From NCBI GenBank assembly GCA_023388315.1, contig JAEWGM010000011.1, positions 30,176 through 94,175 of the forward strand: DNA of 64,000 nt, in the 5' to 3' direction. The number at the start of each line of letters is the position of its first letter. Position 1 is the first letter of the stretch. The notes beneath the pieces were generated by a model. The model worked only from the letters and a program-made list of their open reading frames with translations. It had not been told where the DNA came from and did not search any database. The DNA comes from Bacteroidota bacterium (GTDB lineage Bacteria; Bacteroidota; Bacteroidia; Bacteroidales; Dysgonomonadaceae). Positions 36,793 to 46,441 of this stretch are shown here, piece by piece. Made by a program: the position numbers and the translations under genes.

Positions 36793-38406
36793 ATGAAAAA
36801 GAAATTATTATATTTTACAATTACAATTATAACACTTGCTTCGTTATTCTCGTGTAACGATTTGGATTTGGCGCCCACAAACAAGTTTACCGACCCAACC
36901 TACTGGACGTCAACAGAAAAAGCAAGCGCGGTTTTAAGTATGGCTTACAGCCAAATGTTCAACGCCGGGTATTTTTTCGCCAACGAGAGGCTTTCCGACA
37001 ACTTGTATGAAGGCCGTGGAAATACCGACGAAAAGATAATCACATCAGGCCAGGCCGATGCTGCCTTGGGCCGCTTCGCCAACGAATGGAGAGACTCTTA
37101 TGCTGGAATTAAAACCTGTCATACATTTCTCGAAAATGTGGATCGCGTACCCAATATGGATGAATCGCTGAAAAACCGGATGAAAGCCGAAGCTCGTTAC
37201 ATTCGCGCATCTTTGTTTTTCCGCTTAGCCAACCATTATGGCGATGTTCCTTTGTTTGATTACAACATCCCGTTGCAGGAAGCCAACAGCATTAGCCGTT
37301 CGCCAAAAGCAGCGGTCATCGATTTTGTGAGAAAAGAGTTAAACGAAATCGTTGCTCTTTTGCCCACGCAACAGCAATTAGCAGAAAAAGACAATGGCAG
37401 AATAACAAAAGCAGCTACTATGATGTTGCTGGCACGCACTTATTTGTATGAAAATGACTGGACAAACGTTGCCTCCATTACAGAAAAAATCATGAATGGC
37501 GACTACGGTCAATACGAACTATTTCCCAGTTACGAAGGGCTCTTTTTACCCGAAAACGAATACAACAACGAAGTTATTTTGGATATGGGATATACATTGA
37601 ACTTACGCACTTGGAGCGAAATGTACGATGCCATCCCACTAAGTGTTGGAGGCCGAATCAACGCCGCTGCTCCCACACAGTAACTAGTAGATGATTATGT
37701 GATGAGGAACGGTAAAGCAATCAACGAAGCCGGTTCGGGATATAATGAAAACGACCCGTATGTAAACAGAGACCCACGCTTCGAGGCCACGATTGTTTAT
37801 CACGGATATAGATGGAGAAAAGGCGATGGAACCACCTCAACCATCTACATCAGGCCCGGCTCCTCAGCCGATGCCGGCGCGTCTAACTTAGACGAATATG
37901 CCGGCCCGGGACAAAACTCAACCGCCACGGGATATTATCTCAGAAAATATTTCGATCCCACCGCGCCCGAAGGAATGGCCGCCGGCTTAAACCTGATTCT
38001 TATGCGCTACGCGGACGTGCTATTAATGTACGCCGAAGCAAAAAACGAATTGGGACAAATGACCGAAACGGTTTGGAACCAAACCATCCGCCCCATTCGC
38101 GAACGCGCCGGATTTACCGATGCTTCCGCGTTGAATTATCCAACAGGCGATATGCAAAGCATTATTCGTCGCGAACGTCGTGCCGAATTAGCCATAGAGG
38201 GATTGAGGCTTTTCGATATTCGTCGTTGGAAAACCATTGAAACCGTAATGAACGGAAATCCGCACGGCGCGAAATTCGCAGCTAACAACACGCAATACAT
38301 CCGTTTAGATGAAAGAAGATTCAATAAAGACAGGGATTATTTGTTTGCTATTCCTCAATCTCAAAGAGATATCAATGAGAATTTAACTCAAAATCCGGGA
38401 TATTAA
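36793..38406 (+). pseudogene. SusD-like lipoprotein with an in-frame stop
   Basis: Partner of the preceding SusC. It would be 537 residues with lipobox Cys21 (ASLFSC), SusD helices (KAEARYIRASLFFRLANHYG) and the usual C-terminus NENLTQNPGY. Codon 297 is TAA (37681-37683), between PTQ and LVDDYVMRNGKAI. SusD proteins commonly read PTQ-E-LVD at this point, so one substitution GAA to TAA explains it. The frame continues undisturbed afterwards, which implies a recent event. The N-terminal 296 residues alone would lack the C-terminal half that packs on SusC. Confidence 0.88.
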
Positions 38407-38432
38407 TTTTTAGATGCTTTAAAAATAAAAAT

Positions 38433-39554
38433 ATGAAAGTAATATATAAAATAACATCAATAATCTCTCTCATCCTTGTATTTGCGGCTTGCAGCAGCGA
38501 GGGCGAAGTGAGAGACTTAGGAGTTACAGCGGTTAAAAACCTATACGAACCCGTGGACGGAAGAACATTGGCATTGCAATCTTCCGCGTCGGCTATGTTG
38601 TATTTTGAGTGGGAACCGGCACGTGCAGAAGACAGCGGAGGCGTATTGTATGAAGTGGCCTTTGACAAAGCGGACGGGAACTTCTCCAATCCGGTGATGA
38701 TTGTGCCGGCCGACAATAACGGAGGCAGTAATCACGCCACCATCACGCACAAAGATATGAACAGAATTGCGGCGATGGCAGGAATAGAATCGGCAGAGGA
38801 AGGAACCATAAAATGGACGGTTTATTCTTCAAAAGGCATTAATCCGGTAAAAGCGGAGCAAGAACGAACGCTGACCCTCACCCGATTAGCCGGATTTGCT
38901 GATATCCCCGAACGGCTGTTCATTACCGGCGCCGGCACAGAAGCGGGAGACGATCTTGCTAACGCAATAGAAATGAAGAAAATATCCGATGGCGAATTTG
39001 AAATATACACCAAATTGACAGAGGGTGTGCCCTTTAAATTCGTAAACGCCACGTCGGGAACGCCTACCGAATACTCACTCAGTGGCGAAAAAATTGTGGA
39101 AGGCGGCACATCCACCGTATCTAAAACGGGGATTTACAAATATCACCTCGATTTCACTATCGGGTCGTTCACAACAAAAGAAGTCACAAAAGTAAGCCTC
39201 TTCTTAAATTGGTCTCAAAGAAAAATTGAACTTCCGTATAAAGGGTTCGGAATTTGGGAATTGACCAACCACACCATAACAGGGCTTACCGGAAACGACA
39301 ACTCCGACGACCGCTACAAATTCAGGATGGAGAGCTCCGAGGGAGAAACCGAGTGGAGATCGCCCGGCAACGACAGCAAACCAACCGGCAACGAAGCGTA
39401 TTACTATATGGTAGAGAGAGATAACGTGCAGCAATGGACCGACGGCCAAATTTGGAAAACTCCTTCCACCACCGGATGGAGCGACAAAACCTACGATTTT
39501 ATGTTTTCACTAAATCCGGCCGGGCCCTATACGCATAACCTGATAATTAAATAA
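38433..39554 (+). CDS. SusE-like surface glycan-binding lipoprotein (mannan PUL, copy 1)
   Basis: A 373-residue lipoprotein (lipobox Cys20, LVFAAC). The N-terminal half is a SusE-type Ig-like domain (VKNLYEPVDGRTLALQSSAS, then YEVAFDKADGNFSNP), followed by a central module (ERLFITGAGTEAG) and a C-terminal carbohydrate-binding-like module with aromatic residues (EAYYYMVERDNVQQW). It follows susD by 26 bases. It is a clear paralogue of the next gene and probably binds mannan at the cell surface; binding is inferred. Confidence 0.82.
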   Translation: MKVIYKITSIISLILVFAACSSEGEVRDLGVTAVKNLYEPVDGRTLALQSSASAMLYFEWEPARAEDSGGVLYEVAFDKADGNFSNPVMIVPADNNGGSNHATITHKDMNRIAAMAGIESAEEGTIKWTVYSSKGINPVKAEQERTLTLTRLAGFADIPERLFITGAGTEAGDDLANAIEMKKISDGEFEIYTKLTEGVPFKFVNATSGTPTEYSLSGEKIVEGGTSTVSKTGIYKYHLDFTIGSFTTKEVTKVSLFLNWSQRKIELPYKGFGIWELTNHTITGLTGNDNSDDRYKFRMESSEGETEWRSPGNDSKPTGNEAYYYMVERDNVQQWTDGQIWKTPSTTGWSDKTYDFMFSLNPAGPYTHNLIIK

Positions 39555-39561
39555 CGACATT

Positions 39562-40704
39562 ATGAAAAGAATTAGAATAAAACTCGCGTTCATTGCATCT
39601 TTCGTTTTCATCTTTGCCGCGTGCAGTGACAATATGGGCGAGACAGACAGCAGTTTAAAAGAGGTAAAAACGCTGATTGAGCCAATGGACGGCAAAGCAA
39701 TTGAATTGCAACCGGCCGCATCGGCTGCGGAATATTTTGAATGGGATTATGCCGATATGGAAGGCGCGGGCCCCGTGGTATATCAAATTGCGTTTGATAA
39801 AGAAGGCGGCGATTTTTCCAATCCCATTTATTTGGCTTTTTCAGACAACAACGGCTTCCACAACTATGTGACCATTTCACATAAACAGTTGAATAAAATT
39901 GCAGGTATGGCGGATGTGGGCCCATCAGAAACAGGAAAAATAAAATGGACGGTATTTTCATCAAAAGGCACGCAGGCAGCTAAAGCCGGCCAAGAAAATG
40001 TGATTGAAATAACCCGGCTTGCAGGCTTTGAAGAAAAAGACATTCCTGTGGATGTGTACGTTACGGGTGAAGCCTCCGAAGGAGGAACCGATCTTTCTAA
40101 AGCCCACAAAATGAAAGCCGTATCTACCGGAGAATTTGAAGTTTATACCAAGTTGAAAGCCGGCGCGCCCTATTATTTCGTGAGCGCGAATTCGGGTACA
40201 CCCAATGAATTTTCCACGGAGGATGGCTTAATAAAAAAAGAAGGAACCTCAACCGTGGCTGCCGACGGCGTATATAAAATTACGCTCGACTTTAATACCG
40301 GAGCCACCACCTACACTTTAGTAGCAGGAATTGGATTCTACTTTAGCCCGGAAGGAAAATTGTTATTCGAGCTTCCATACATAGGCAACGGAGTGTTTCA
40401 AACAACAGCTACCGTTACCTTTAAACAGGAAGGATGGGGAAGAGACGAACGGTATAAATTTAGGATGTTTGTTAAAGAGAATGGAGGTTTAGACGAGTTA
40501 AAAGAGCTTGAATGGGGAACGTTAAATCAAACCGACGCTCGCCCATCGGCAACAACCCCTGAATCGTACTACTACATGCAATTAGTGACCCCAACTCAGT
40601 GGGACAATAAATGGAAATTAATGGGTGATTTTGATGGATCACCGGCAATCTATACAATCTACTTGCAAGCCGACAAGCCTTATACGCACTCGGTGAGCAA
40701 ATAA
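39562..40704 (+). CDS. SusE-like surface glycan-binding lipoprotein (mannan PUL, copy 2)
   Basis: A 380-residue lipoprotein (lipobox Cys21, FIFAAC) starting 7 bases after copy 1 and sharing its architecture: VKTLIEPMDGKAIELQPAAS, FDKEGGDFSNP, IKWTVFSSKG and the C-terminal SYYYMQLVTPTQW motif line up with copy 1. Divergence is substantial, so the duplication is old. The pair may supply two binding specificities or lengths. An inverted repeat follows, then GH76. Confidence 0.82.
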   Translation: MKRIRIKLAFIASFVFIFAACSDNMGETDSSLKEVKTLIEPMDGKAIELQPAASAAEYFEWDYADMEGAGPVVYQIAFDKEGGDFSNPIYLAFSDNNGFHNYVTISHKQLNKIAGMADVGPSETGKIKWTVFSSKGTQAAKAGQENVIEITRLAGFEEKDIPVDVYVTGEASEGGTDLSKAHKMKAVSTGEFEVYTKLKAGAPYYFVSANSGTPNEFSTEDGLIKKEGTSTVAADGVYKITLDFNTGATTYTLVAGIGFYFSPEGKLLFELPYIGNGVFQTTATVTFKQEGWGRDERYKFRMFVKENGGLDELKELEWGTLNQTDARPSATTPESYYYMQLVTPTQWDNKWKLMGDFDGSPAIYTIYLQADKPYTHSVSK

Positions 40705-40716
40705 ACATACACTGGA

Positions 40717-40755
40717 AAGGATTAGCCGTTGTGTGTGTCACAACAGCTAATCCTT
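40717..40755 (+). other. Strong hairpin between SusE-like gene and GH76
   Basis: AAGGATTAGCCGTTGTG (40717-40733) pairs with CACAACAGCTAATCCTT (40739-40755), 16 of 17 positions complementary, around a 5-nt loop. No T-run follows, so it is more likely an mRNA-stability or processing structure (or weak attenuator) than a full terminator. Confidence 0.6.
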
Positions 40756-40791
40756 GATTATCTAATCACAACGACTTAAAAACATTTTCAT

Positions 40792-41925
40792 ATGAAAAAA
40801 ACAGTATTTCTTCTTTTATTCGGGGCGATGATTTTTCTTGTTTCTTGCGAGAAAGAAGACAACGGAGCTACGCCACTTCCGGAAGAAGATAAAATAGATT
40901 GGAGCGAAGCCGCCAACAGCAGCAGCACCGCATTAACAACTTCCTTTTGGAACGCGGGCGGCAAATACTTCAATACCGACAACAGTGGCGACATATCTTT
41001 CCAGTATTGGCCACAAGCGCACGCTTTAGACGTGTTGATTGACGCCTATGAAAGAACCGGCGACGCGAAGTACAAGAATTATTTCGACCAATGGTTCGAA
41101 GGTGTAAAAAACAAAAACGGGAACACGTTTAAAAACGATTTTTATGACGATATGGAGTGGAACGCGTTGGCCATTCTTCGTGCCTACAAAGCCACCAACG
41201 ATGTAAAATATAAAGATGCCGCGCTGGAAATTTGGGAATACATAAAAGTGGGTTGGAACGACAACGCCGGAGGAGGAATCACTTGGAAACGAGGAATGGA
41301 ATACAGCAAAAACGCCTGCTCAAACGGCCCCGCTTGCATATTGGCCGCGCGCCTTTATCAAGAATTTGGCGATGAACAAAACAAAGAGTGGGCAGTAAAA
41401 ATTTACAATTGGCTTAAATCAACACTCGTTAATACCGCCAACGGAATGGTTTACGACAACATAAACAGCGAAACCGGAGAAATTAAAAAGGATTGGGTAT
41501 TCACCTATAACCAAGGAACTTATATTGGATCAGCCGTTGAATTGCATAAAATTTTCAACGAAAAAGCATACTTAAACGACGCGGTTTTGGCGGCAAATTA
41601 CACCATAAGCAGCTTGGTTGACAACTCCGTTCTTAAGAGCGAAGGCACAGGTGATGGCGGCCTCTTCAAAGGAATTTTTGTGCGGTATTTTGTGGATTTA
41701 ATTCAACAAGAAAGGTTAGACCCATCTGTGAGAAGAAGATACGTTCAGTTCTTGCAACATAATGCCGAGACATTGTGGACGGAAGGCACCACCAAACCCG
41801 CCATCTTGTTTGGCCCCAACTGGAGAGTAAAACCCGGCGCGGCCAACGGATTAACCGAACAGCTCAGCGGCAGTATGTTAATGGAAGGAGTTGCCCTTTT
41901 ACAACAAAAAGATTACATAAAATAA
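40792..41925 (+). CDS. GH76 endo-alpha-1,6-mannanase, lipoprotein
   Basis: Predicted to cut the alpha-1,6-mannan backbone of fungal mannan. The 377-residue product has lipobox Cys19 (MIFLVSC) and an (alpha/alpha)6 barrel typical of GH76. The adjacent acidic pair Asp119-Asp120 lies in NDFYDDMEWNALAILRAY, the catalytic signature of the family; GGGITWKRGMEYSKNACSNGP and TYNQGTYIGSAVELH are further family motifs. It is followed by GH92 after 19 bases. Surface or periplasmic location depends on lipoprotein export, which the sequence does not settle. Confidence 0.92.
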   Translation: MKKTVFLLLFGAMIFLVSCEKEDNGATPLPEEDKIDWSEAANSSSTALTTSFWNAGGKYFNTDNSGDISFQYWPQAHALDVLIDAYERTGDAKYKNYFDQWFEGVKNKNGNTFKNDFYDDMEWNALAILRAYKATNDVKYKDAALEIWEYIKVGWNDNAGGGITWKRGMEYSKNACSNGPACILAARLYQEFGDEQNKEWAVKIYNWLKSTLVNTANGMVYDNINSETGEIKKDWVFTYNQGTYIGSAVELHKIFNEKAYLNDAVLAANYTISSLVDNSVLKSEGTGDGGLFKGIFVRYFVDLIQQERLDPSVRRRYVQFLQHNAETLWTEGTTKPAILFGPNWRVKPGAANGLTEQLSGSMLMEGVALLQQKDYIK

Positions 41926-41944
41926 ATACAAGCATATCAATAAA

Positions 41945-44110
41945 ATGAGAGTAATTTATTTGCTTTTACTTTTACCTTTTTTAAATGTAAGTTGCACGAA
42001 TACACCTACAAACGCAAACACAAAAGAGGAAAAATTAACCCATTACGTCAACCCTTTTTTAGGCACGGCAACTCTTTGGGAACCTGAAGACTTAGGCTAT
42101 GTGCGCACGTGGGAGCAACGTACGTGGGGAGCCGAGGTTTTCCCCGGCTCTTCGCTTCCAAACGCGATGGTGCAATTAAGCCCCGTTACGCAATTTAGAA
42201 GCGGCGCGGGCTATCAGTATGAAGACACGGTTATTTACGGATTTAGCCATACAAACAAAGGCCATTGGAACTTGCTTCATATTCCGCTGCTTCCGGCAAC
42301 GGGCGACATCATCCCAAGCGATTATGCATCGGGGTACAGCCATCAGAATGAATCGGCTCATCCGGGCTATTATCAGGTGTTTTTGGAGAGATACAATATC
42401 AATGCGGAATTAACATCCACGCTTCGATGCGGATATCACAAATACACGTTTCAGGACGATAGCCCGAAGAAGCTTATCGCCGATATGACTCGCTCAAACA
42501 ACAGAGTGAGGGATTGGAGTATTCAGAAAGTTGATGACAACGTATTCACAGGCTTTCAAGATGCCGATGGGAAAATGTATTTCTACGCTGTGTCCAATTA
42601 TCCGATTGAAAATATTGAGCAAGTGAAAGACGACACACACGAAATATCGCTCGTAAATTTCGAAGAAAACAACCAAGAAGAAGCGTTAGAATTAAAAATA
42701 GGGTTCTCTTTCGTTAGCGTTGAAAATGCCAAAATGAACCTGGAAGAAGAAATGATGAGCAAAGACTTCGAGCAAGTACGCGCGGAAGCCGATTCTCAAT
42801 GGAATAAGTTGCTTTCAAACATACTTGTATCGGGCGGGACCGAACGCGAAAAAGGGATTTTTTATTCTTGCCTGTATCGCTCTTTCCTTTGGCCGGCACT
42901 CAGAAGTGATGCAAACGGCGATTATACGGATGAAAACGGCAACGTTGTCAACCAAGGATTTCAATATTATACCAACCCATCGTTTTGGGATGATTATCGT
43001 AACAAGCTGGTTTTGCTGGCGATGATTTCGCCCGAAGTAACAACCGATGTGATAAAATCAATCATCGACAAAGGCGAAAAACGAGGCGGCTATATGCCTA
43101 CCTTTTTCCACGGAGACCACGCGTCGGTTTTTGTTGCCGGCAGCTATTTGCGTGGATTAAAAGATTTCGATTTGGAACGAGCCTACAAGCTTCTGCTCAA
43201 CAACGCCACCGTTCCCGGACGTGGCGGCAGGCCGTATTTGGATGAATATATTGAAAGAGGTTGGATTGCCGAAAAAGACACCACCAACGTTCCCACGTGG
43301 GATGAATACAAAGCCGCCGTTACAAAAACGGTTGAATATGCCTATGACGATTACGCCACCGCACTCATAGCCAAAGAATTGGGAGACGAGGAGCATTACA
43401 AGTTGCTAATGGAACGCTCCAATAACTATAAAAATTTATTTGACCCTTCAACCGGCTTTTGGAGAGGAAAAATCGACAATGGAAATTGGATTGAAGATTT
43501 TGACCCTTACTATCCCTATTTCGCTTATATGTACAGGGAAGCAAACGCGTGGCAATCATTGTTTTTCGCGCCGCACGACCCACAGGGAATGATTGATCTT
43601 TATCCCAGTCACAAAGCAGTTGAACAAAAACTCGACTCCTTGTTCAGCGAACCTTGGCGCGGATATGAAGCGCACAATATGACCGGTTTTATTGGCAATT
43701 ACTGCCACGGAAACCAACCCGCGCACAGCATTCCTTACACGTATTACTTTATTGATCAGCAAGAGAAGTCTCAACTCGTATTGGATAGCATCATGGATCG
43801 TTTTTACGATATGGGCGCCGAGAAACTCGCCTACGCGGGTATGGACGACGCGGGTGAGATGTCTGCCTGGTATGTATTCAATGCCATTGGGCTATATACT
43901 TATTCTCCCGCCGACCCAGAGTACATTGTTTCGGTTCCGCTATTCGATGAAGTGAAGTTCGCGTTGGGCAACAACCGTTATTTCACCATCACTAAAAAAG
44001 GGAACGGTCAAAAAATCAATAAGATAACGTACGATGGAAAAGAAATTGACGGCTGGTTCATCTCGCACGATCAATTGACGCAAGGCAAAGAGCTGGTCAT
44101 TCACAATTGA
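41945..44110 (+). CDS. GH92 family glycosidase, lipoprotein, with altered catalytic motif
   Basis: GH92 enzymes are calcium-dependent exo-alpha-mannosidases. The 721-residue product has lipobox Cys17 (LNVSC) and GH92 landmarks: LTHYVNPFLGT, GFSHTNKGHWNLL, FYSCLYRSFLWP, HGDHASVFVAGSYLRGLKDFD and MSAWYVFNAIGLYTYSP. The motif usually written GNEPSHHIPY reads GNQPAHSIPY here, so the family's general-acid Glu is Gln591. The DDxGQMSAWY motif reads DDAGEMSAWY, with the base aspartates 634/635 kept. A Glu-to-Gln change at the acid is known from a GH92 that cleaves mannose-1-phosphate diesters, so this may decap phosphomannan rather than hydrolyse mannobiose links. Last gene of the PUL, followed by a terminator. 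Confidence 0.9.
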   Translation: MRVIYLLLLLPFLNVSCTNTPTNANTKEEKLTHYVNPFLGTATLWEPEDLGYVRTWEQRTWGAEVFPGSSLPNAMVQLSPVTQFRSGAGYQYEDTVIYGFSHTNKGHWNLLHIPLLPATGDIIPSDYASGYSHQNESAHPGYYQVFLERYNINAELTSTLRCGYHKYTFQDDSPKKLIADMTRSNNRVRDWSIQKVDDNVFTGFQDADGKMYFYAVSNYPIENIEQVKDDTHEISLVNFEENNQEEALELKIGFSFVSVENAKMNLEEEMMSKDFEQVRAEADSQWNKLLSNILVSGGTEREKGIFYSCLYRSFLWPALRSDANGDYTDENGNVVNQGFQYYTNPSFWDDYRNKLVLLAMISPEVTTDVIKSIIDKGEKRGGYMPTFFHGDHASVFVAGSYLRGLKDFDLERAYKLLLNNATVPGRGGRPYLDEYIERGWIAEKDTTNVPTWDEYKAAVTKTVEYAYDDYATALIAKELGDEEHYKLLMERSNNYKNLFDPSTGFWRGKIDNGNWIEDFDPYYPYFAYMYREANAWQSLFFAPHDPQGMIDLYPSHKAVEQKLDSLFSEPWRGYEAHNMTGFIGNYCHGNQPAHSIPYTYYFIDQQEKSQLVLDSIMDRFYDMGAEKLAYAGMDDAGEMSAWYVFNAIGLYTYSPADPEYIVSVPLFDEVKFALGNNRYFTITKKGNGQKINKITYDGKEIDGWFISHDQLTQGKELVIHN

Positions 44111-44198
44111 CAAATACTGAGAAACTGTTTTGAATTTGTCTCAAAAAATAATCAAAAGTCAGGGTAGCGAGGCAGGTTCACTTTTACATTCTCTCTTC

Positions 44199-44239
44199 AA
44201 CCCGCCGGAGTTTTCTTAAATTTCGGCGGGTTATTTTTT
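44199..44239. terminator. Terminator between the mannan PUL and recG
   Basis: AACCCGCCG (44199-44207) pairs perfectly with CGGCGGGTT (44224-44232), 16-nt loop, then ATTTTTTG. It lies between the convergent GH92 and recG genes; the T-run favours the plus strand. Confidence 0.85.
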
Positions 44240-44250
44240 GTCAACCAACA

Positions 44251-46341
44251 TCAGCCAATTCTTCCCCAATCATATCGGTTACCGCTAAGGCGGCTTAGTT
44301 GTTGTTTGAGCACCCGATGATCGGGATGAGAGAGTTGGGGGTCTTTTTCAATAATTTCTTCGGCAATTTCGCGGGCGCGAAACAGAATGGCATTGTCGCG
44401 TACCAAATCGGCGATTTTCAAGTTGAATGGAATGCCGCTTTGTTGCGTTCCTTCCAAATCGCCGGGGCCACGAAGTTTTAAATCGGCTTCCGCGATGCGG
44501 AATCCGTCGTTGGTTTCGGTCATAATTTCCATACGCTTTCGCGTGTCGGATGAGAGCTCATACGGAGTGATAAGGACACAATACGATTGGTCGGCGCCAC
44601 GCCCTACCCTGCCCCGAAGTTGATGCAATTGCGACAATCCGAATCGTTGCGCGCTTTCGATAACCATTACCGACGCGTTGGGTACATTCACACCCACTTC
44701 AATCACCGTGGTGGACACCATAATCTGCGCTTTGTTGGCGACGAATTGTTGCATTACCTCCTCTTTTTCAGCAGGTTTCATCCGCCCGTGCATTTTGCAA
44801 ACGGTAAATTCAGGAAAAACCTCCTTGATATGGATAAAGCCATCTTCCAGGTTCTTCAAATCCATTTTTTCGCTCTCTTCAATGAGCGGGTAAACAATGT
44901 ACACTTGCCGCCCATCGCGAATCTGGCCGCGAATAAATTCGTACATCGCTCCGCGCTTTTTATCGAAACGATGCAGCGTTTGCACAGGTTTTCGGCCGGG
45001 CGGAAGCTCATCGATAACGGATACGTCCAAATCGCCATACACCGTCATTGCCAACGTGCGCGGAATGGGCGTGGCAGTCATTACCAGCACGTGCGGCGGA
45101 TGTTCGTTTTTCGCCCACAATTTGGCTCGCTGCGCCACACCAAAACGATGCTGCTCATCAATCACCACAAAGCCGAGGTTTTTGAACTGCACCACATCTT
45201 CAATCAACGCGTGCGTGCCAATCAGAATGTGAATATCGCCCGATAGCAAGCCGGCGTGGATTTCCTCGCGGTCTTTTTTCTTTGTGGAACCGGTCAGTAG
45301 CGCCACATTCACGTTCATATCCGAAAGCATTTGCGTGAACGTTTCAAAGTGTTGCGACGCCAAAATTTCGGTGGGCGCCATCAGGCACGACTGAAACCCG
45401 TTGTCCATGGCAATCAGCATACACATAATCGCCACAAGGGTTTTTCCACTTCCCACATCGCCTTGCAGCAACCGATTCATTTGGTTTCCCGAAGCTGTAT
45501 CCTTGCGAATTTCTTTGATTACCCGTTTCTGCGCGTTGGTGAGTTCAAACGGCAGGTGTTTTTTGTAAAACGAATTCAGATACTCCCCCACTCTTTTGAA
45601 GAAAAATCCGTTGAGTTTGGCTTTCCTATCGGCAGCATACTGAACGATATTCAACTGAATATAAAATAGTTCCTCAAATTTTAACCGCAACTCGGCATCG
45701 CGAAGCAACGTGGGCGTTTTTGGAAAGTGAATGTTTTCAATGGCATCGTGAAACGGCAGCAAGTTCATAGCTTGCACCACATCCGAAGAAAGCGACTCGG
45801 GCAAACGCTCCTTAATCATCCCAAACCCCGCTTCAATGATTTTTTGTATCGTCTTGGAATTGAGGTAGTGCCGCTTCATCTTTTCCGTGGTGTTGTAAAA
45901 CGCGAATAAACCGGCGGGGCGGTCGGCTTCGCTCATATACGGATCCATATCAGGGTGCGGAATGTTCCATTTGTTACCAAAAAGCGACGGCTTTCCAAAA
46001 ACAATGTACTCCTGCCCTACTTTGTATTTGTCTTGAATGAATTTAATTCCTTGGAACCAAACCAGATCGATAAACCCCGTGCCATCGGTAAAATGCGCCA
46101 CGAGGCGCTTCTTTCGCCCCTCGCCAAACGTTTCAAACGCGGTGATTTTTCCCTTTAGTTGGATGTAGAGCATACTGTTGTCAATCTCGTGCACGTAATA
46201 CATCCGCGTGCGGTCGACGTAACGGTACGGATAATAACGCAGCAAATCGCCGAGCGTGAAAATATCGAGTTCTTTGTTCAATATTTCGGCACGTTTCGGG
46301 CCAACTCCGGGAACGAATTGTATGGCGGTTTGAAGAATCAT
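44251..46341 (-). CDS. recG: ATP-dependent DNA helicase RecG
   Basis: Branch-migration helicase that remodels stalled forks and Holliday junctions. From the ATG at 46341 it is 696 residues, the usual length. The N-terminal wedge/OB region (PGVGPKRAEILNKELDIFTLG; VHEIDNSMLYIQLKGKITAF) is followed by Walker A LLQGDVGSGKTLVAIM, DEQHRFGV (motif II), MTATPIPRTLAMTVYGDLDVS and the helicase C-terminal VIEVGVNVPNASVMVIESAQRF with QLRGRVGRG. A longer frame to 46383 exists but adds unrelated residues from the repeat next to it. Confidence 0.97.
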   Translation of the reverse strand: MILQTAIQFVPGVGPKRAEILNKELDIFTLGDLLRYYPYRYVDRTRMYYVHEIDNSMLYIQLKGKITAFETFGEGRKKRLVAHFTDGTGFIDLVWFQGIKFIQDKYKVGQEYIVFGKPSLFGNKWNIPHPDMDPYMSEADRPAGLFAFYNTTEKMKRHYLNSKTIQKIIEAGFGMIKERLPESLSSDVVQAMNLLPFHDAIENIHFPKTPTLLRDAELRLKFEELFYIQLNIVQYAADRKAKLNGFFFKRVGEYLNSFYKKHLPFELTNAQKRVIKEIRKDTASGNQMNRLLQGDVGSGKTLVAIMCMLIAMDNGFQSCLMAPTEILASQHFETFTQMLSDMNVNVALLTGSTKKKDREEIHAGLLSGDIHILIGTHALIEDVVQFKNLGFVVIDEQHRFGVAQRAKLWAKNEHPPHVLVMTATPIPRTLAMTVYGDLDVSVIDELPPGRKPVQTLHRFDKKRGAMYEFIRGQIRDGRQVYIVYPLIEESEKMDLKNLEDGFIHIKEVFPEFTVCKMHGRMKPAEKEEVMQQFVANKAQIMVSTTVIEVGVNVPNASVMVIESAQRFGLSQLHQLRGRVGRGADQSYCVLITPYELSSDTRKRMEIMTETNDGFRIAEADLKLRGPGDLEGTQQSGIPFNLKIADLVRDNAILFRAREIAEEIIEKDPQLSHPDHRVLKQQLSRLSGNRYDWGRIG

Positions 46342-46345
46342 TTTT

Positions 46346-46390
46346 TTGAGGACACTGAGAGCGCAGAGATAGCACGGAGGCACACAGAGT
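46346..46390. repeat. Left copy of inverted repeat flanking the GxxExxY gene
   Basis: Reads GACACTGAGAGCGCAGAG followed by a CACGGAGGCACACAGAG tract. A related sequence in the opposite orientation lies at 46881-46925 on the other side of the GxxExxY gene (reverse complement GACACAGAGATCACGGAG...GGAGAGGCACAGAG). Non-coding, imperfect. Confidence 0.6.
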
Positions 46391-46441
46391 TTTCTATTTA
46401 TTTCAGGTAAATACTCTGCGCCTCTCTGAGTAACAAGACAG

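Noticed and set aside
36793..38406. Stop-codon reassignment or recoding at the SusD TAA
   Set aside because: TAA ends many other genes in the window normally, and no recoding structure is evident next to this codon.
46342..46383. Longer RecG N-terminus
   Set aside because: The extra 14 residues derive from the flanking repeat and do not resemble RecG; ATG at 46341 matches the family start.
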